12,181 nt of DNA from Kiritimatiellia bacterium (lineage in GTDB: Bacteria; Verrucomicrobiota; Kiritimatiellia; RFP12; DVOR01). Shown piece after piece: positions 5,754-12,181 of this stretch. Position 1 is the stretch's first letter, and each line of letters opens with the position of its first letter. The position numbers and the translations under genes are program-made. Below the pieces are notes generated by a model that was not told the origin of the DNA, did no database searches, and worked only from the letters and a program-made list of their open reading frames with translations. The stretch lies in assembly GCA_900771325.1 (NCBI GenBank), contig CAAGNN010000176.1, forward strand, positions 1 through 12,181, read 5' to 3'.

Positions 5754-7872
5754 TGTCTGTTGCCTCCATCGGCCTTGCCACGCACGCATCGCCCTCGCAG
5801 GTCGGCTCCTCGGCCGCCGCGCACTGCTGGCGCGGGGAGCAGGGGCAGAAGAACCACCACCCGGCCGCGACCGCCGCACCGAGCAGCAGTACCACCAGCG
5901 CGGTCCAGAGCGCCTTGTGGCTCACACGGGTCATCGGCGGGGCGGGGACGAAACGCTTGCCCACGTAGCAGGCCTTTTGGGTGTAGTAGCGCCCGAGGGC
6001 GGCGGTGAGGCCGATACGGCGGTTGACCGCCCAGCCCGAGGCGTTGAGGATGGGCGCAAGGTCCCGCGCACGGAGTTTGAGACAGGTGAGGATGACGCTC
6101 GGCACGGAGATCGCCAGGATGAGCCCCACCACCACCAGCGCGGTCTTCCAGAGCGGCGTGCTGGTGAGGGCGGCCATCAACCCGGTCACCGCTGTGGCCG
6201 CGAAGGAGAGGGCAATGCCCAGCGTCGCCACCGAGGCCATCGCCGCGCCGCCAGCGGGCGCAGCGGGCTTGGCCCCCTCGGCAGCTGCCTTCCCGGCACC
6301 CTCGGCTTGGGCGGCGAGCGCGGCGGTCGCGGCCTCGTGCTTGCCCACGAAGACCTTGCGCACGGCCCCGGCAAAGGCGGCGGCTACCTTGCGCCACGGG
6401 GCGAAGAAGGCCTCGGTCAGGCTCATCGGGTTGGCTTCCAGGGTGGTGAGCGTGGCCTCCCAGTCGTGGCCCTCCAGGTCGTAGAAGATGCCGTTGCGCC
6501 CGACGGCGAGGGTGGCGGCCGAACCGGCGGTGAAGACCGCGCAGATGGTGCGCTTTTCGCCGGTGGCCGGGCGCGAGAGGGCGCAGTAGGCCAGGCAGCA
6601 CTGCGAGGCCTTGGCCTGGGCGGCGTGGGCGGCGGCGGCCTGAGCGATGGGGAAGCAGAGCGAGCAGGCGCGGCCGTCGAGGTAGAGCGTGCCCACCTGG
6701 TAGAGGGCGCCGGTCTCCGGGGGATAGAGCGCCTCGGTGTTGACGAAGTTGCGCAGGAAGCGCAGGAAGCCGGTGCGCAAGGTCAGCAGCCGGCGCAGGT
6801 CGCCATAGGCTGCGGCTAGGGGGGCGCGCTTGGCGTCGGCCGCGATGGCCTGCGTGAAGGCCTCGGCCACGGCGGGCTCGGCGGCCAGCGCGAGCACCTG
6901 CTCATCGAGCGCGGCAAGGGCGTCAGCCCCCGCGGGCTTGGCGGCCTGCCAAGCCTCGAGCGGAGCGACCTCGGCCACGAGCCGCTGCCAGGCCTCCTCG
7001 GTCAGCTCGGGCTCCTGCGCCCAGGCGACGATTGGGGCCATCTGCGCGGCATAGAAGGGATTGAGGCGGCCATCCGCGAGCGGCAGCGCGCCCTCGGTGC
7101 CGGGTTCCAGAGCGAGGGGGGCCTCGGCCAACTCGGCGGTGGACTTGGGATTGGGGCGCGCTTCGGCGGCGGCGGGATTGTAGCGCACCAGCTTGGCGGC
7201 GGCAAAGAAGGCCTCGATGGGCCCGCGCATCTGCCCCACGGCGGCGACCAACGCGGGGCTCAGGGCGCTTTCGGGCTGGGCTGCGCGCCAGGCCTTGTAG
7301 CCATCGAGCGCGGCGGCGAAGGCGGCGAGGTTCTCGGCCGAGAGCCCCTGCTTGCCGTCGACCCCGGCCGTGCCCCCGGTGACGGCCACGACCGCCTCGC
7401 CCACCGGCGCAAACTTGCTACCTGCAGCCTCGGGCGGGACCACGCCATCGCCATTCTCGGCGGCGGCCTTGAAGCCCTCAAAGGCCGACTCCATCGCCTC
7501 GGGGGCGAGCCGTTCACCGGCGGCGACCAGGGTGCCGAAGAGTTCGGCCAAGGGCGCGCCCTCGGGCGTATTGGCGGCGATCTCAGGCAGGGCCAAGCCC
7601 GCTTCGTCAGCGAAGAGACAGTCGAAGGAGGTCAGGCGCGGGGCGAGCCAAGCGACGGCCCCGAGCACCTCCGCCACGCGGACGCGTCCATCGCCGTCGG
7701 TATCGAGCGCTTCGGCCACGGCGCGGCCGCGCGGGCCGAGCCCCTCCACCGGGCAAGAGAGGGTCAGCCAGTAAGGCTTGGGCAGGTCGGCGAGATGGGC
7801 GATGTCCTCGCCCGAGCGCAGGCGCACCTGCACGGTCCGGGCAACAGTACTAAAGGCAAAGGCGTGGCTCAT
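5734..7872 (-). CDS. EF-hand multi-pass membrane protein of unknown function
   Basis: This 712-residue Ala-rich protein matches no family I recognise. An EF-hand loop is clear at residues 57-68 (DTDGDGRVRVAE); weaker, incomplete ones may lie near 138-149 and 170-182. The middle is helical and Ala/Glu-rich. A Cys-rich patch follows: CSLC (403-406), CC (425-426), C430 and C444. Three hydrophobic helices lie at about 546-568, 574-598 and 654-676, the last ending in WWFFCPCS and a Cys-rich tail (C684, C692, C697). There is no N-terminal signal peptide, so the large N-terminal part is probably cytoplasmic and C-terminally anchored. The ATG at 7872 has no clear Shine-Dalgarno sequence; a heptad array lies directly upstream. 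The gene runs into the agmatinase with a 20-nt overlap. A calcium-responsive membrane role is speculation. Confidence 0.75.
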   Translation of the reverse strand: MSHAFAFSTVARTVQVRLRSGEDIAHLADLPKPYWLTLSCPVEGLGPRGRAVAEALDTDGDGRVRVAEVLGAVAWLAPRLTSFDCLFADEAGLALPEIAANTPEGAPLAELFGTLVAAGERLAPEAMESAFEGFKAAAENGDGVVPPEAAGSKFAPVGEAVVAVTGGTAGVDGKQGLSAENLAAFAAALDGYKAWRAAQPESALSPALVAAVGQMRGPIEAFFAAAKLVRYNPAAAEARPNPKSTAELAEAPLALEPGTEGALPLADGRLNPFYAAQMAPIVAWAQEPELTEEAWQRLVAEVAPLEAWQAAKPAGADALAALDEQVLALAAEPAVAEAFTQAIAADAKRAPLAAAYGDLRRLLTLRTGFLRFLRNFVNTEALYPPETGALYQVGTLYLDGRACSLCFPIAQAAAAHAAQAKASQCCLAYCALSRPATGEKRTICAVFTAGSAATLAVGRNGIFYDLEGHDWEATLTTLEANPMSLTEAFFAPWRKVAAAFAGAVRKVFVGKHEAATAALAAQAEGAGKAAAEGAKPAAPAGGAAMASVATLGIALSFAATAVTGLMAALTSTPLWKTALVVVGLILAISVPSVILTCLKLRARDLAPILNASGWAVNRRIGLTAALGRYYTQKACYVGKRFVPAPPMTRVSHKALWTALVVLLLGAAVAAGWWFFCPCSPRQQCAAAEEPTCEGDACVARPMEATDNGKQAE

Positions 7873-7876
7873 GGGG

Positions 7877-7913
7877 TCGTTAGCGGTTAGCAGTTAGCGG
7901 ATAGCCGTTAGCG
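7877..7913. repeat. Heptad array GTTAGCG at the aminotransferase/EF-hand junction
   Basis: Five 7-bp units (GTTAGCG, GTTAGCA, GTTAGCG, GATAGCC, GTTAGCG) fill the 35-nt gap between the aminotransferase stop and the EF-hand start. The TAA stop (7910-7908) is itself part of the last unit. They share the NNAGCNG core with the ACAGCGG-type heptads at 3601 and 9615. It occupies the place where a ribosome binding site would be expected. Confidence 0.8.
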
Positions 7914-9086
7914 GGAGGCGCGAAGACGCTCGCAGAAGCGGGCAAATCGGGCGAGGCCCTCCTCGATGTTCTCCATCGAGCAGGCGTAGCTCAGGCGGAC
8001 GCAACGGTCGTTGCCGAAGGCGATGCCCGGCACCACGGCCACGTGCTCCTCCTCCAGGAGGCGGGTGGCGAAGGTGAGCGAGTCGAGGCCAAAGGCGGCG
8101 ATGTTGGGGAAGACGTAGAAGGCGCCCTCGGGCTTGGGGCACTTGATACCCTCGATGGCGGAGACCAGCTCGTAGATGCGGTCGCGCCGCTGGGTGAAGG
8201 CGGCCACCATCTTGGCGACATCCGGCGCGGCCTCCTTGAGCGCGGCCACGGCGCCCCACTGCGCGAAGGTGTTCGGGGCGGAAGCCAGGTGGCTCTGGAG
8301 GGAGGCGAGGGCCTTGGCGAAGGGCTTGGGGGCGGCGGCATACCCCAGGCGCCAGCCGGTCATCGCGAAGGTCTTGGAGAAGCCGTTGACGGTGATGGTG
8401 TGGTCGTAGAAGTCAGGGCCAAAGGAGGCCATCGAGACCTGCGGCACGCCGCCATAGACCATCTTCTCGTAGATCTCGTCGGAGACCATCCACAGGTCGT
8501 GCTTGAGGGCCACCGAGCCCAAGGCCTTGAGCTGCTCGGGGCTGTACATCATCCCGGTGGGATTGGAGGGCGAGTTGATAACCACCGCCACCGTGCGCGG
8601 GGTGATGGCCGCCTCCAACTGCTCGGGGCTCATCAAGAAGCCGCTCTCCACCCGCGTCTCCACGAAGACCGGCACGCCGCCGGCCACCTTCACCATCTCG
8701 GGATAGGAGAGCCAGAAGGGCGTGGGGATAATCACCTCATCGCCGGGGTTGAGCATCGTCTGGAAAACCTGCGCGAGGGCCGGCTTGCCGCCGTTGGCCA
8801 CCACCACCTGCGAGGGCTCGTAGTGCACCTGGTTCTCGCGCGCCAGCTTCTCGCAAATCGCCTCGCGCAGCTCGGGCAGACCCGCCGCCGCCACATAACG
8901 CGTCTTGTTCTGGGCCAAGGCCTGCTCGCACGCGCGCTTAATGCAATCGGGGGTGTTGAAGTCCGGCTCGCCGGCGGCAAAGGCACACACGGCCACGCCC
9001 TTGGCTTTCAACTCCGCGGCCTTACTCGAAATGGCCAACGTGGCAGACGGCGCAATGGCCGCGACTGTCCTATTCAAATCCTTCAT
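7908..9086 (-). CDS. aspC: Aspartate aminotransferase (class I PLP enzyme)
   Basis: At 392 residues it has the normal length for class I aminotransferases of the thermophile/Bacillus-type aspartate transaminase branch. Visible motifs are GEPDFNTPD (39-47), NSPSNPTG (171-178, with the cofactor-contacting Asn175), VSDEIYE (Asp203), the PLP-lysine motif GFSKTFAMTGWRLGY (Lys238) and RLSYACS with the substrate-carboxylate Arg364. It should interconvert aspartate and 2-oxoglutarate with oxaloacetate and glutamate in the cytoplasm. Broad-specificity or prephenate aminotransferases of the same branch are possible. The ATG at 9086 is chosen because AGAAGGA lies about 9 nt upstream and family members begin here; an upstream ATG at 9182 would run through the promoter. 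The gene has its own promoter after the RNase P terminator. The symbol is functional; aatA is used in other species. Confidence 0.9.
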   Translation of the reverse strand: MKDLNRTVAAIAPSATLAISSKAAELKAKGVAVCAFAAGEPDFNTPDCIKRACEQALAQNKTRYVAAAGLPELREAICEKLARENQVHYEPSQVVVANGGKPALAQVFQTMLNPGDEVIIPTPFWLSYPEMVKVAGGVPVFVETRVESGFLMSPEQLEAAITPRTVAVVINSPSNPTGMMYSPEQLKALGSVALKHDLWMVSDEIYEKMVYGGVPQVSMASFGPDFYDHTITVNGFSKTFAMTGWRLGYAAAPKPFAKALASLQSHLASAPNTFAQWGAVAALKEAAPDVAKMVAAFTQRRDRIYELVSAIEGIKCPKPEGAFYVFPNIAAFGLDSLTFATRLLEEEHVAVVPGIAFGNDRCVRLSYACSMENIEEGLARFARFCERLRASR

Positions 9087-9119
9087 CTGCTCAATCCTTC
9101 TCTCAATCGAAGTCGCACT

Positions 9120-9144
9120 CGCAAGAGGCTCTCTCCCTCTTGCG
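9120..9144 (-). promoter_or_regulatory. Leader hairpin upstream of the aminotransferase
   Basis: Arms CGCAAGAGG (9120-9128) and CCTCTTGCG (9136-9144) are perfect 9-bp complements with a 7-nt loop. It begins only about six nt past the -10 box, so it is close to the likely 5' end of the mRNA. It could protect the 5' end or serve as an attenuator; no T-run follows. Confidence 0.5.
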
Positions 9145-9149
9145 CGCGC

Positions 9150-9158
9150 ATTGTAGCA
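9150..9158 (-). promoter_or_regulatory. Extended -10 promoter of the aminotransferase operon
   Basis: The minus strand reads TGCTACAAT, an extended -10 (TGN) joined to TACAAT, which differs from TATAAT at one position. No good -35 lies 16-18 nt upstream, as is usual for extended -10 promoters. It sits about 25 nt beyond the RNase P terminator and about 64 nt before the ATG. Confidence 0.55.
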
Positions 9159-9180
9159 CAACCGCGCCAACGCGGGGAAC

Positions 9181-9207
9181 AAAAAAGCCCCGTGCGGGGC
9201 ACGGGGC
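9181..9207 (-). terminator. Rho-independent terminator of the RNase P RNA gene
   Basis: On the minus strand, GCCCCGTGC-ccc-GCACGGGGC forms a perfect 9-bp stem with a 3-nt loop and is followed directly by six T. It begins a few nt after the 3' end of the RNase P RNA. Confidence 0.93.
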
Positions 9208-9212
9208 AGGAG

Positions 9213-9568
9213 ATTTGCCGGGGCTATAAGCCGAGTTCTGTTCCCTTGCGGGCGTCAATCATTAAACTAAGCACCCAACCCGCAGATGCGGCCGTGAGGC
9301 CGTTGGCGGCGCGAGCAGCGCCTCTCCGCCTATTTGGGCTTGCTCCGGATGGGGTTTGCCTTGCACGGTGCCTTTCGGCGACCGCCGGTGGGCTCTTACC
9401 CCACCTTTTCACCCTGACCGCCCGAGGGCGGCGGTTTGTTTCTGTGGCACTTTCCGTCACGCAGGTTTGCCCTGCGCCCACCGGTCATTACAACCGGCCA
9501 TCCTGCTCTGTGGAGTCCGGACTTTCCTCCCGAGGTCGAGCCCCGGGCGATTGACCACCCCGGCAAAA
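9213..9568 (-). ncRNA. rnpB: RNase P RNA, bacterial type A
   Basis: This is the catalytic RNA that trims tRNA 5' leaders. Conserved blocks in order on the minus strand are GAGGAAAGTCCGGACTCC (P4 5' strand, about 9529-9512), GTGCCACAGAAACAAACCGCC, GGTGAAAAGGTGGGGTAAGAGCCCACC as separate motifs, GAGCAAGCCCAAATAGG, and near the 3' end ACAGAACTCGGCTTAT. Ends are set by P1: TTTGCCGGGG at the 5' end pairs with CCCCGGCAAA at the 3' end. P2 pairs GTCAATC with GATTGAC. The length of about 356 nt fits. The gene lies between the DUF164 gene and its own terminator. No clear promoter is visible between it and the DUF164 stop, so it may be read with that gene or from a weak promoter. The exact 5' end could shift by a few nt. 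Confidence 0.95.
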
Positions 9569-9614
9569 GGGGGGAGGCGCGGTTTGCTCGCCTTAACGGC
9601 TCGCTAAACGCGCT

Positions 9615-9756
9615 AGCGGACAGCGGTCAGCCGACAGCTGACAGCGCTGGCGCTCGATGTGTTTGGCCCGTCTGAGCCGTGGCTTTTCATCTACTAGGCA
9701 CTCCGCCTATCCGTCGCGTTAGCGTGCTGTCCGCTGTCCGCTGTCGGCTGTCCGCT
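9615..9756. repeat. Inverted pair of heptad arrays between the DUF164 gene and rnpB
   Basis: The left array 9615-9645 has four AGCNGAC/AGCGGTC-type heptads. The right array 9726-9756 has four GCTGTCC/GCTGTCG heptads. The right one is the reverse complement of the left at 27 of 31 positions, so they can form a long stem around an 80-nt loop. The right array abuts the DUF164 stop codon. The loop holds a small hairpin (TAGGC...GCCTA) and no gene or tRNA. The rest of 9569-9755 shows nothing else. Confidence 0.8.
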
Positions 9757-10469
9757 CAGATGAGAATCCGGCCGCAGGAGGGGCAGTGGACGGAGCCGGC
9801 TTCGCCGCGGCGCTCGGCGGAGAGAACCGCCTGGGTGACGGACTGGGGCTGGATGAGGTTGCAGCCGGGGCAGACGTTGCGCTTGCGGTCGTACTCCACC
9901 ACGCAGGGCCAGCGGGTGAGCTTGAGGCGGGTGTAATAGGCCAAGAGGTCGGCGGGGACCTCGGTGGCGGCGGCCTCGCAGCGGGTCTTGGCCTCGGCGG
10001 CCTTGGCCTCGACATCGGCCTTGCGCGCGTCAATCGCGTCGTAGATCTCCTGGACGGCGGCCTCCTCCTGGGCCTCGAAGGCGCGCGCCTCGTCGAGCTT
10101 ACGCTCGGTGGGGGTGACGTAGCTGCCGGCGCGATCGGCCTCGGCGGCGGCGCGGTTGGCCTCGGCAAGGGCGTTGTCGTGCTCGCGCTGGGCGGCCTCG
10201 AGGGCGCGAGCGTTGGTCAGGCCGGTGGCGTTGCGCTCGGCGCGGCGCATCTGGTCGCGATGGCGGTTGAAGTCATCCTGGAAGCGGTTGTAGGTGCGAG
10301 CGGCGGCCTCGTTTTCCTGAACGGCGGCTTCGACGGCGTCGCGGGCGGCCTGGAGGCGGGCTTTGGCCTCGGCGCGGCGCTTGGGGAGCAGAACCTTGAG
10401 TTCGTTCTGCAGGGCGCGGTGGAGGCTGTCTTCGGTCTGAAGGGCGAGGAGGCGTTGGATGTTGTCCAT
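9756..10469 (-). CDS. Coiled-coil C4 zinc-ribbon protein (DUF164/COG1579 family)
   Basis: At 237 residues it has the family's normal length. Residues about 10-170 are a long charged, Ala/Glu/Arg-rich helix that should form an antiparallel coiled coil. The C-terminus has a zinc ribbon, CPGC (200-203) and CPSC (229-232), ending GRILI. The family is thought to bind nucleic acid or act as an adaptor, but the role is not established; I see nothing here that settles it. The ATG at 10469 has AAGGA about 7 nt upstream. It starts 16 nt after the hydG stop, so the two are probably co-transcribed. From memory, this family is often beside the RNase P RNA gene, as here, which supports the call. The stop TGA lies at the edge of a heptad array. 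Confidence 0.88.
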   Translation of the reverse strand: MDNIQRLLALQTEDSLHRALQNELKVLLPKRRAEAKARLQAARDAVEAAVQENEAAARTYNRFQDDFNRHRDQMRRAERNATGLTNARALEAAQREHDNALAEANRAAAEADRAGSYVTPTERKLDEARAFEAQEEAAVQEIYDAIDARKADVEAKAAEAKTRCEAAATEVPADLLAYYTRLKLTRWPCVVEYDRKRNVCPGCNLIQPQSVTQAVLSAERRGEAGSVHCPSCGRILI

Positions 10470-10485
10470 AGTGTGTCCTTGTGGG

Positions 10486-11907
10486 TTAAAAGTAGAGGTC
10501 GCGCTCGCCCTGTTCAATGCGCGCCAGACGGCGGAGGGCCTCTTCGCGCAGCTTGGGTTCGAGCTTGGCCACTTCGCGCTCGATGACGGCGCGGCCTTTG
10601 GCCTTGACCTCGGGCGAGGCGTAGTCCTGCAAGTATTCGGCCAGAGTCATAATGGCGTTGGGGGTGCAGAACTTGCCGATAAAGCCGGGGATGGCGTATT
10701 CCATAAAGTGTTCGCCGGTGCGGCCGAGGCGGTAGCAGGAGGTGCAGAAGCTGGGGATGTAGCCGCCGTCGAGGATCTCGCCGATGACCTCGTCGAGGCT
10801 GCGCGTGTCGCCAACCTTGAACTGCTCGCGGTTCAGGGTCTGGGTGTCCTTCTCGCGCTTCTCCTGGTAGCCGCCAATCTCGAGCTTGGTGCCCGCGTCA
10901 ATCTGCGAGACGCCGAAGGCCAACACCTCGCGCCGCAGCTCGGCCGGCTCGCGCGCGGTCATAATCAGCCCGGTGTAGGGCACCGCCAGACGCAAGATAG
11001 CCACCAGGCGCTTGTACTCCCAGTCGCTCACCTGCCACTCCAACTTCAGGTCCAGCCCCGCGGCCGGCTTGATGCGCGGGAAGGAGAGGGTATGCGGCCC
11101 CACGCCGAACTTCTCCTGCAGATAGCGCGCGTGCGTGACCATCGCCAGCACCTCGAAACGCCAGTCGTAGAGCCCGAAGAGCACGCCCAGGCCCATATCA
11201 TCGATCCCCGCGCGGAAGGCGCGGTCAAAGGCATTCAGGCGCCAGAGGAAGTTGGCCTTCATCGTGCCGGCCGGGTGCCACTGCGCGTAGGTGGGCTTGT
11301 GATAGGTCTCCTGGAAGATCTGGTAGGTGCCGATGCCGGCCTCCTTGACAATCCGGAAGCCCGCTTCGTCCAACGGCGCGGCGTTGATATTCACGCGGCG
11401 GATCTCGCCCCGCCCCTTCTTCGTGCCATAGGTCACCTTCACGGTGTGGGCGATGAACTCGGGGTCATACATCGGGCTCTCGCCATAGACCAGGATGAGG
11501 CGCTTGTGGCCCAAGTCCTCGAGGCTCTCGACCTCCTGCTTGAGCTCCTCGTCGTTGAGCGTCTTGCGCACCGCCCCGGTGAGCGAGCGCCGGAAGCCGC
11601 AGTACTTGCAATCGTTCGTGCAGTAGTTCCCTACATAGAGCGGCGCAAAGAAGACAATCCGGTTCCCATACACGTCGCGCTTCAACTGCCGCGCCGCCTC
11701 AAAGATCTCCTCCACCAACTCCGGCGACTCCGCCCCCAACAGCACCGCCGTCTCCTCGACCGTCAGCGCCTCCTTGCGCAAACTCTTGGCAATCACCGCG
11801 CGCACAGCCACCGGATCCTCGCGCATCCCGGCAACCATCGCCTCGAGCTTCGCATCGTCAATGAAGTCCACCGCATCCGCGGGCAACGTCGTATCCATCT
11901 TGTACAT
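10486..11907 (-). CDS. hydG: [FeFe]-hydrogenase maturation tyrosine lyase HydG
   Basis: HydG is a radical SAM enzyme that splits tyrosine to p-cresol and supplies CO, cyanide and iron for the H-cluster of [FeFe]-hydrogenase. The 473-residue product has the usual length. The radical SAM cluster motif CX3CX2C is at Cys96, Cys100 and Cys103 (YCTNDCKYCGF). The C-terminal auxiliary cluster motif CX2CX22C is at Cys388, Cys391 and Cys414, within SFCTSCYRLGRTGEHF and KFCTPNA. This second motif separates HydG from the thiamine enzyme ThiH, which lacks it. The ATG at 11907 has AAAGGAG 11 nt upstream; an ATG three codons later is possible but badly spaced. HydE, HydF and the hydrogenase itself are not in this window. 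An anaerobic, hydrogen-metabolising host is implied. Confidence 0.95.
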   Translation of the reverse strand: MYKMDTTLPADAVDFIDDAKLEAMVAGMREDPVAVRAVIAKSLRKEALTVEETAVLLGAESPELVEEIFEAARQLKRDVYGNRIVFFAPLYVGNYCTNDCKYCGFRRSLTGAVRKTLNDEELKQEVESLEDLGHKRLILVYGESPMYDPEFIAHTVKVTYGTKKGRGEIRRVNINAAPLDEAGFRIVKEAGIGTYQIFQETYHKPTYAQWHPAGTMKANFLWRLNAFDRAFRAGIDDMGLGVLFGLYDWRFEVLAMVTHARYLQEKFGVGPHTLSFPRIKPAAGLDLKLEWQVSDWEYKRLVAILRLAVPYTGLIMTAREPAELRREVLAFGVSQIDAGTKLEIGGYQEKREKDTQTLNREQFKVGDTRSLDEVIGEILDGGYIPSFCTSCYRLGRTGEHFMEYAIPGFIGKFCTPNAIMTLAEYLQDYASPEVKAKGRAVIEREVAKLEPKLREEALRRLARIEQGERDLYF

Positions 11908-11991
11908 AAACCACTTCTCTCCTTTACCCGAGCGCGCCTTTTCTGCACCACGCAGACGTGCCGCACGCTACCGTGAGGTAAATCGCCGCAT

Positions 11992-12021
11992 ATCATACAC
12001 CGCCTCGCCCCTTCCGCGCAA
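11992..12021 (-). promoter_or_regulatory. Candidate sigma-70 promoter of hydG
   Basis: On the minus strand TTGCGC (12021-12016) and TATGAT (11997-11992) are separated by 18 nt. The -10 matches TATAAT at five of six positions, the -35 at three or four. It gives a leader of about 80 nt. The remaining 12022-12181 holds no gene that I can support, only two copies of CCACAAAGG and G-rich sequence at the edge. Confidence 0.45.
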
Positions 12022-12181
12022 CTCACCACAAAGGCCACGCAGGATTTTAGCAACCACAAAGGACAAATATGTATGTTGTCAACTTCTTTTTAGGCCGGGA
12101 TGGTCTCCTTTTGGGGATTACACTTGGTGAGGTGTGTCTGTGGGGGTAGGAGCGAGGGGGGCGCGGGGGGGCGAGTAGCCC

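Noticed and set aside
5066..6601. Minus-strand frame of 511 codons overlapping the agmatinase and EF-hand genes
   Set aside because: It is out of frame with both, rich in Arg/Pro/Ser, and the real genes explain the region with conserved motifs.
9646..9725. Possible tRNA or other small RNA in the loop between heptad arrays
   Set aside because: There is no cloverleaf, T-loop GTTCRA or conserved anticodon arm, and only a 5-bp hairpin.
10486..11907. ThiH (tyrosine lyase of thiamine synthesis)
   Set aside because: The C-terminal CX2CX22C cluster motif and the YRLGRTGEHFME segment are specific to HydG.
12077..12082. Perfect TTGACA on the minus strand as the hydG -35 box
   Set aside because: No -10-like hexamer lies 16-18 nt downstream (the sequence there is TTTGTGG), and the TTGCGC/TATGAT pair closer to the gene is better.

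Overview
This is a GC-rich bacterial window in which every recognisable gene lies on the minus strand, so transcription runs from high to low coordinates. Taxonomy cannot be settled from the sequence alone. The mix of an anaerobe's [FeFe]-hydrogenase maturase (HydG), a beta-rich secreted protein, weak -35 boxes and very repeat-rich gene spacers would suit an anaerobic member of the PVC group (Kiritimatiellota/Lentisphaerota-like); that is a low-confidence inference.

Layout from right to left, in the direction of transcription. At 12181-11908 lies a leader with a candidate promoter, followed by hydG (11907-10486). A coiled-coil/zinc-ribbon protein of the DUF164/COG1579 family (10469-9756) starts 16 nt after it. 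The RNase P RNA gene (9568-9213) follows and ends at a textbook intrinsic terminator (9207-9181). A new extended -10 promoter and a leader hairpin precede an aspartate aminotransferase (9086-7908). Next come an EF-hand multi-pass membrane protein of unknown function (7872-5734), an agmatinase-family ureohydrolase (5753-4875), a HAD-superfamily protein (4878-3910, TTG start) and the tRNA 2-thiouridylase MnmA (3913-2591). From the EF-hand gene to mnmA each start overlaps the previous stop (20, 4 and 4 nt), so these four genes look like one translationally coupled operon. The left end (2590-989) is mostly non-coding: it holds the remnant of a RhuM-family gene among several repeat families. The first 988 bases encode the N-terminal 329 residues of a secreted protein that runs off the window.

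The most unusual part is the repeats. (1) Seven-base tandem arrays (core NNAGCNG, or its complement) occupy three gene junctions, touch or contain the stop codon of the upstream gene each time, and in two junctions are arranged as inverted pairs. At the HAD/mnmA junction the roughly 300-bp cassette is open in frame with mnmA and separates its coupled ATG from the conserved catalytic core. (2) A 22/23-bp periodic block at 1231-1616 mixes two unit families and contains a perfect 15-bp-arm hairpin. (3) A ladder of four mini-hairpins sits just after mnmA, each preceded by CCTCAC. (4) Two hairpins with compensatory stem changes are embedded in the RhuM remnant, and an 88-bp direct repeat flanks that remnant.

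Apart from these repeats the genes are ordinary housekeeping or metabolic genes. I see no CRISPR array, transposase, toxin-antitoxin pair, phage gene or tRNA in the window.
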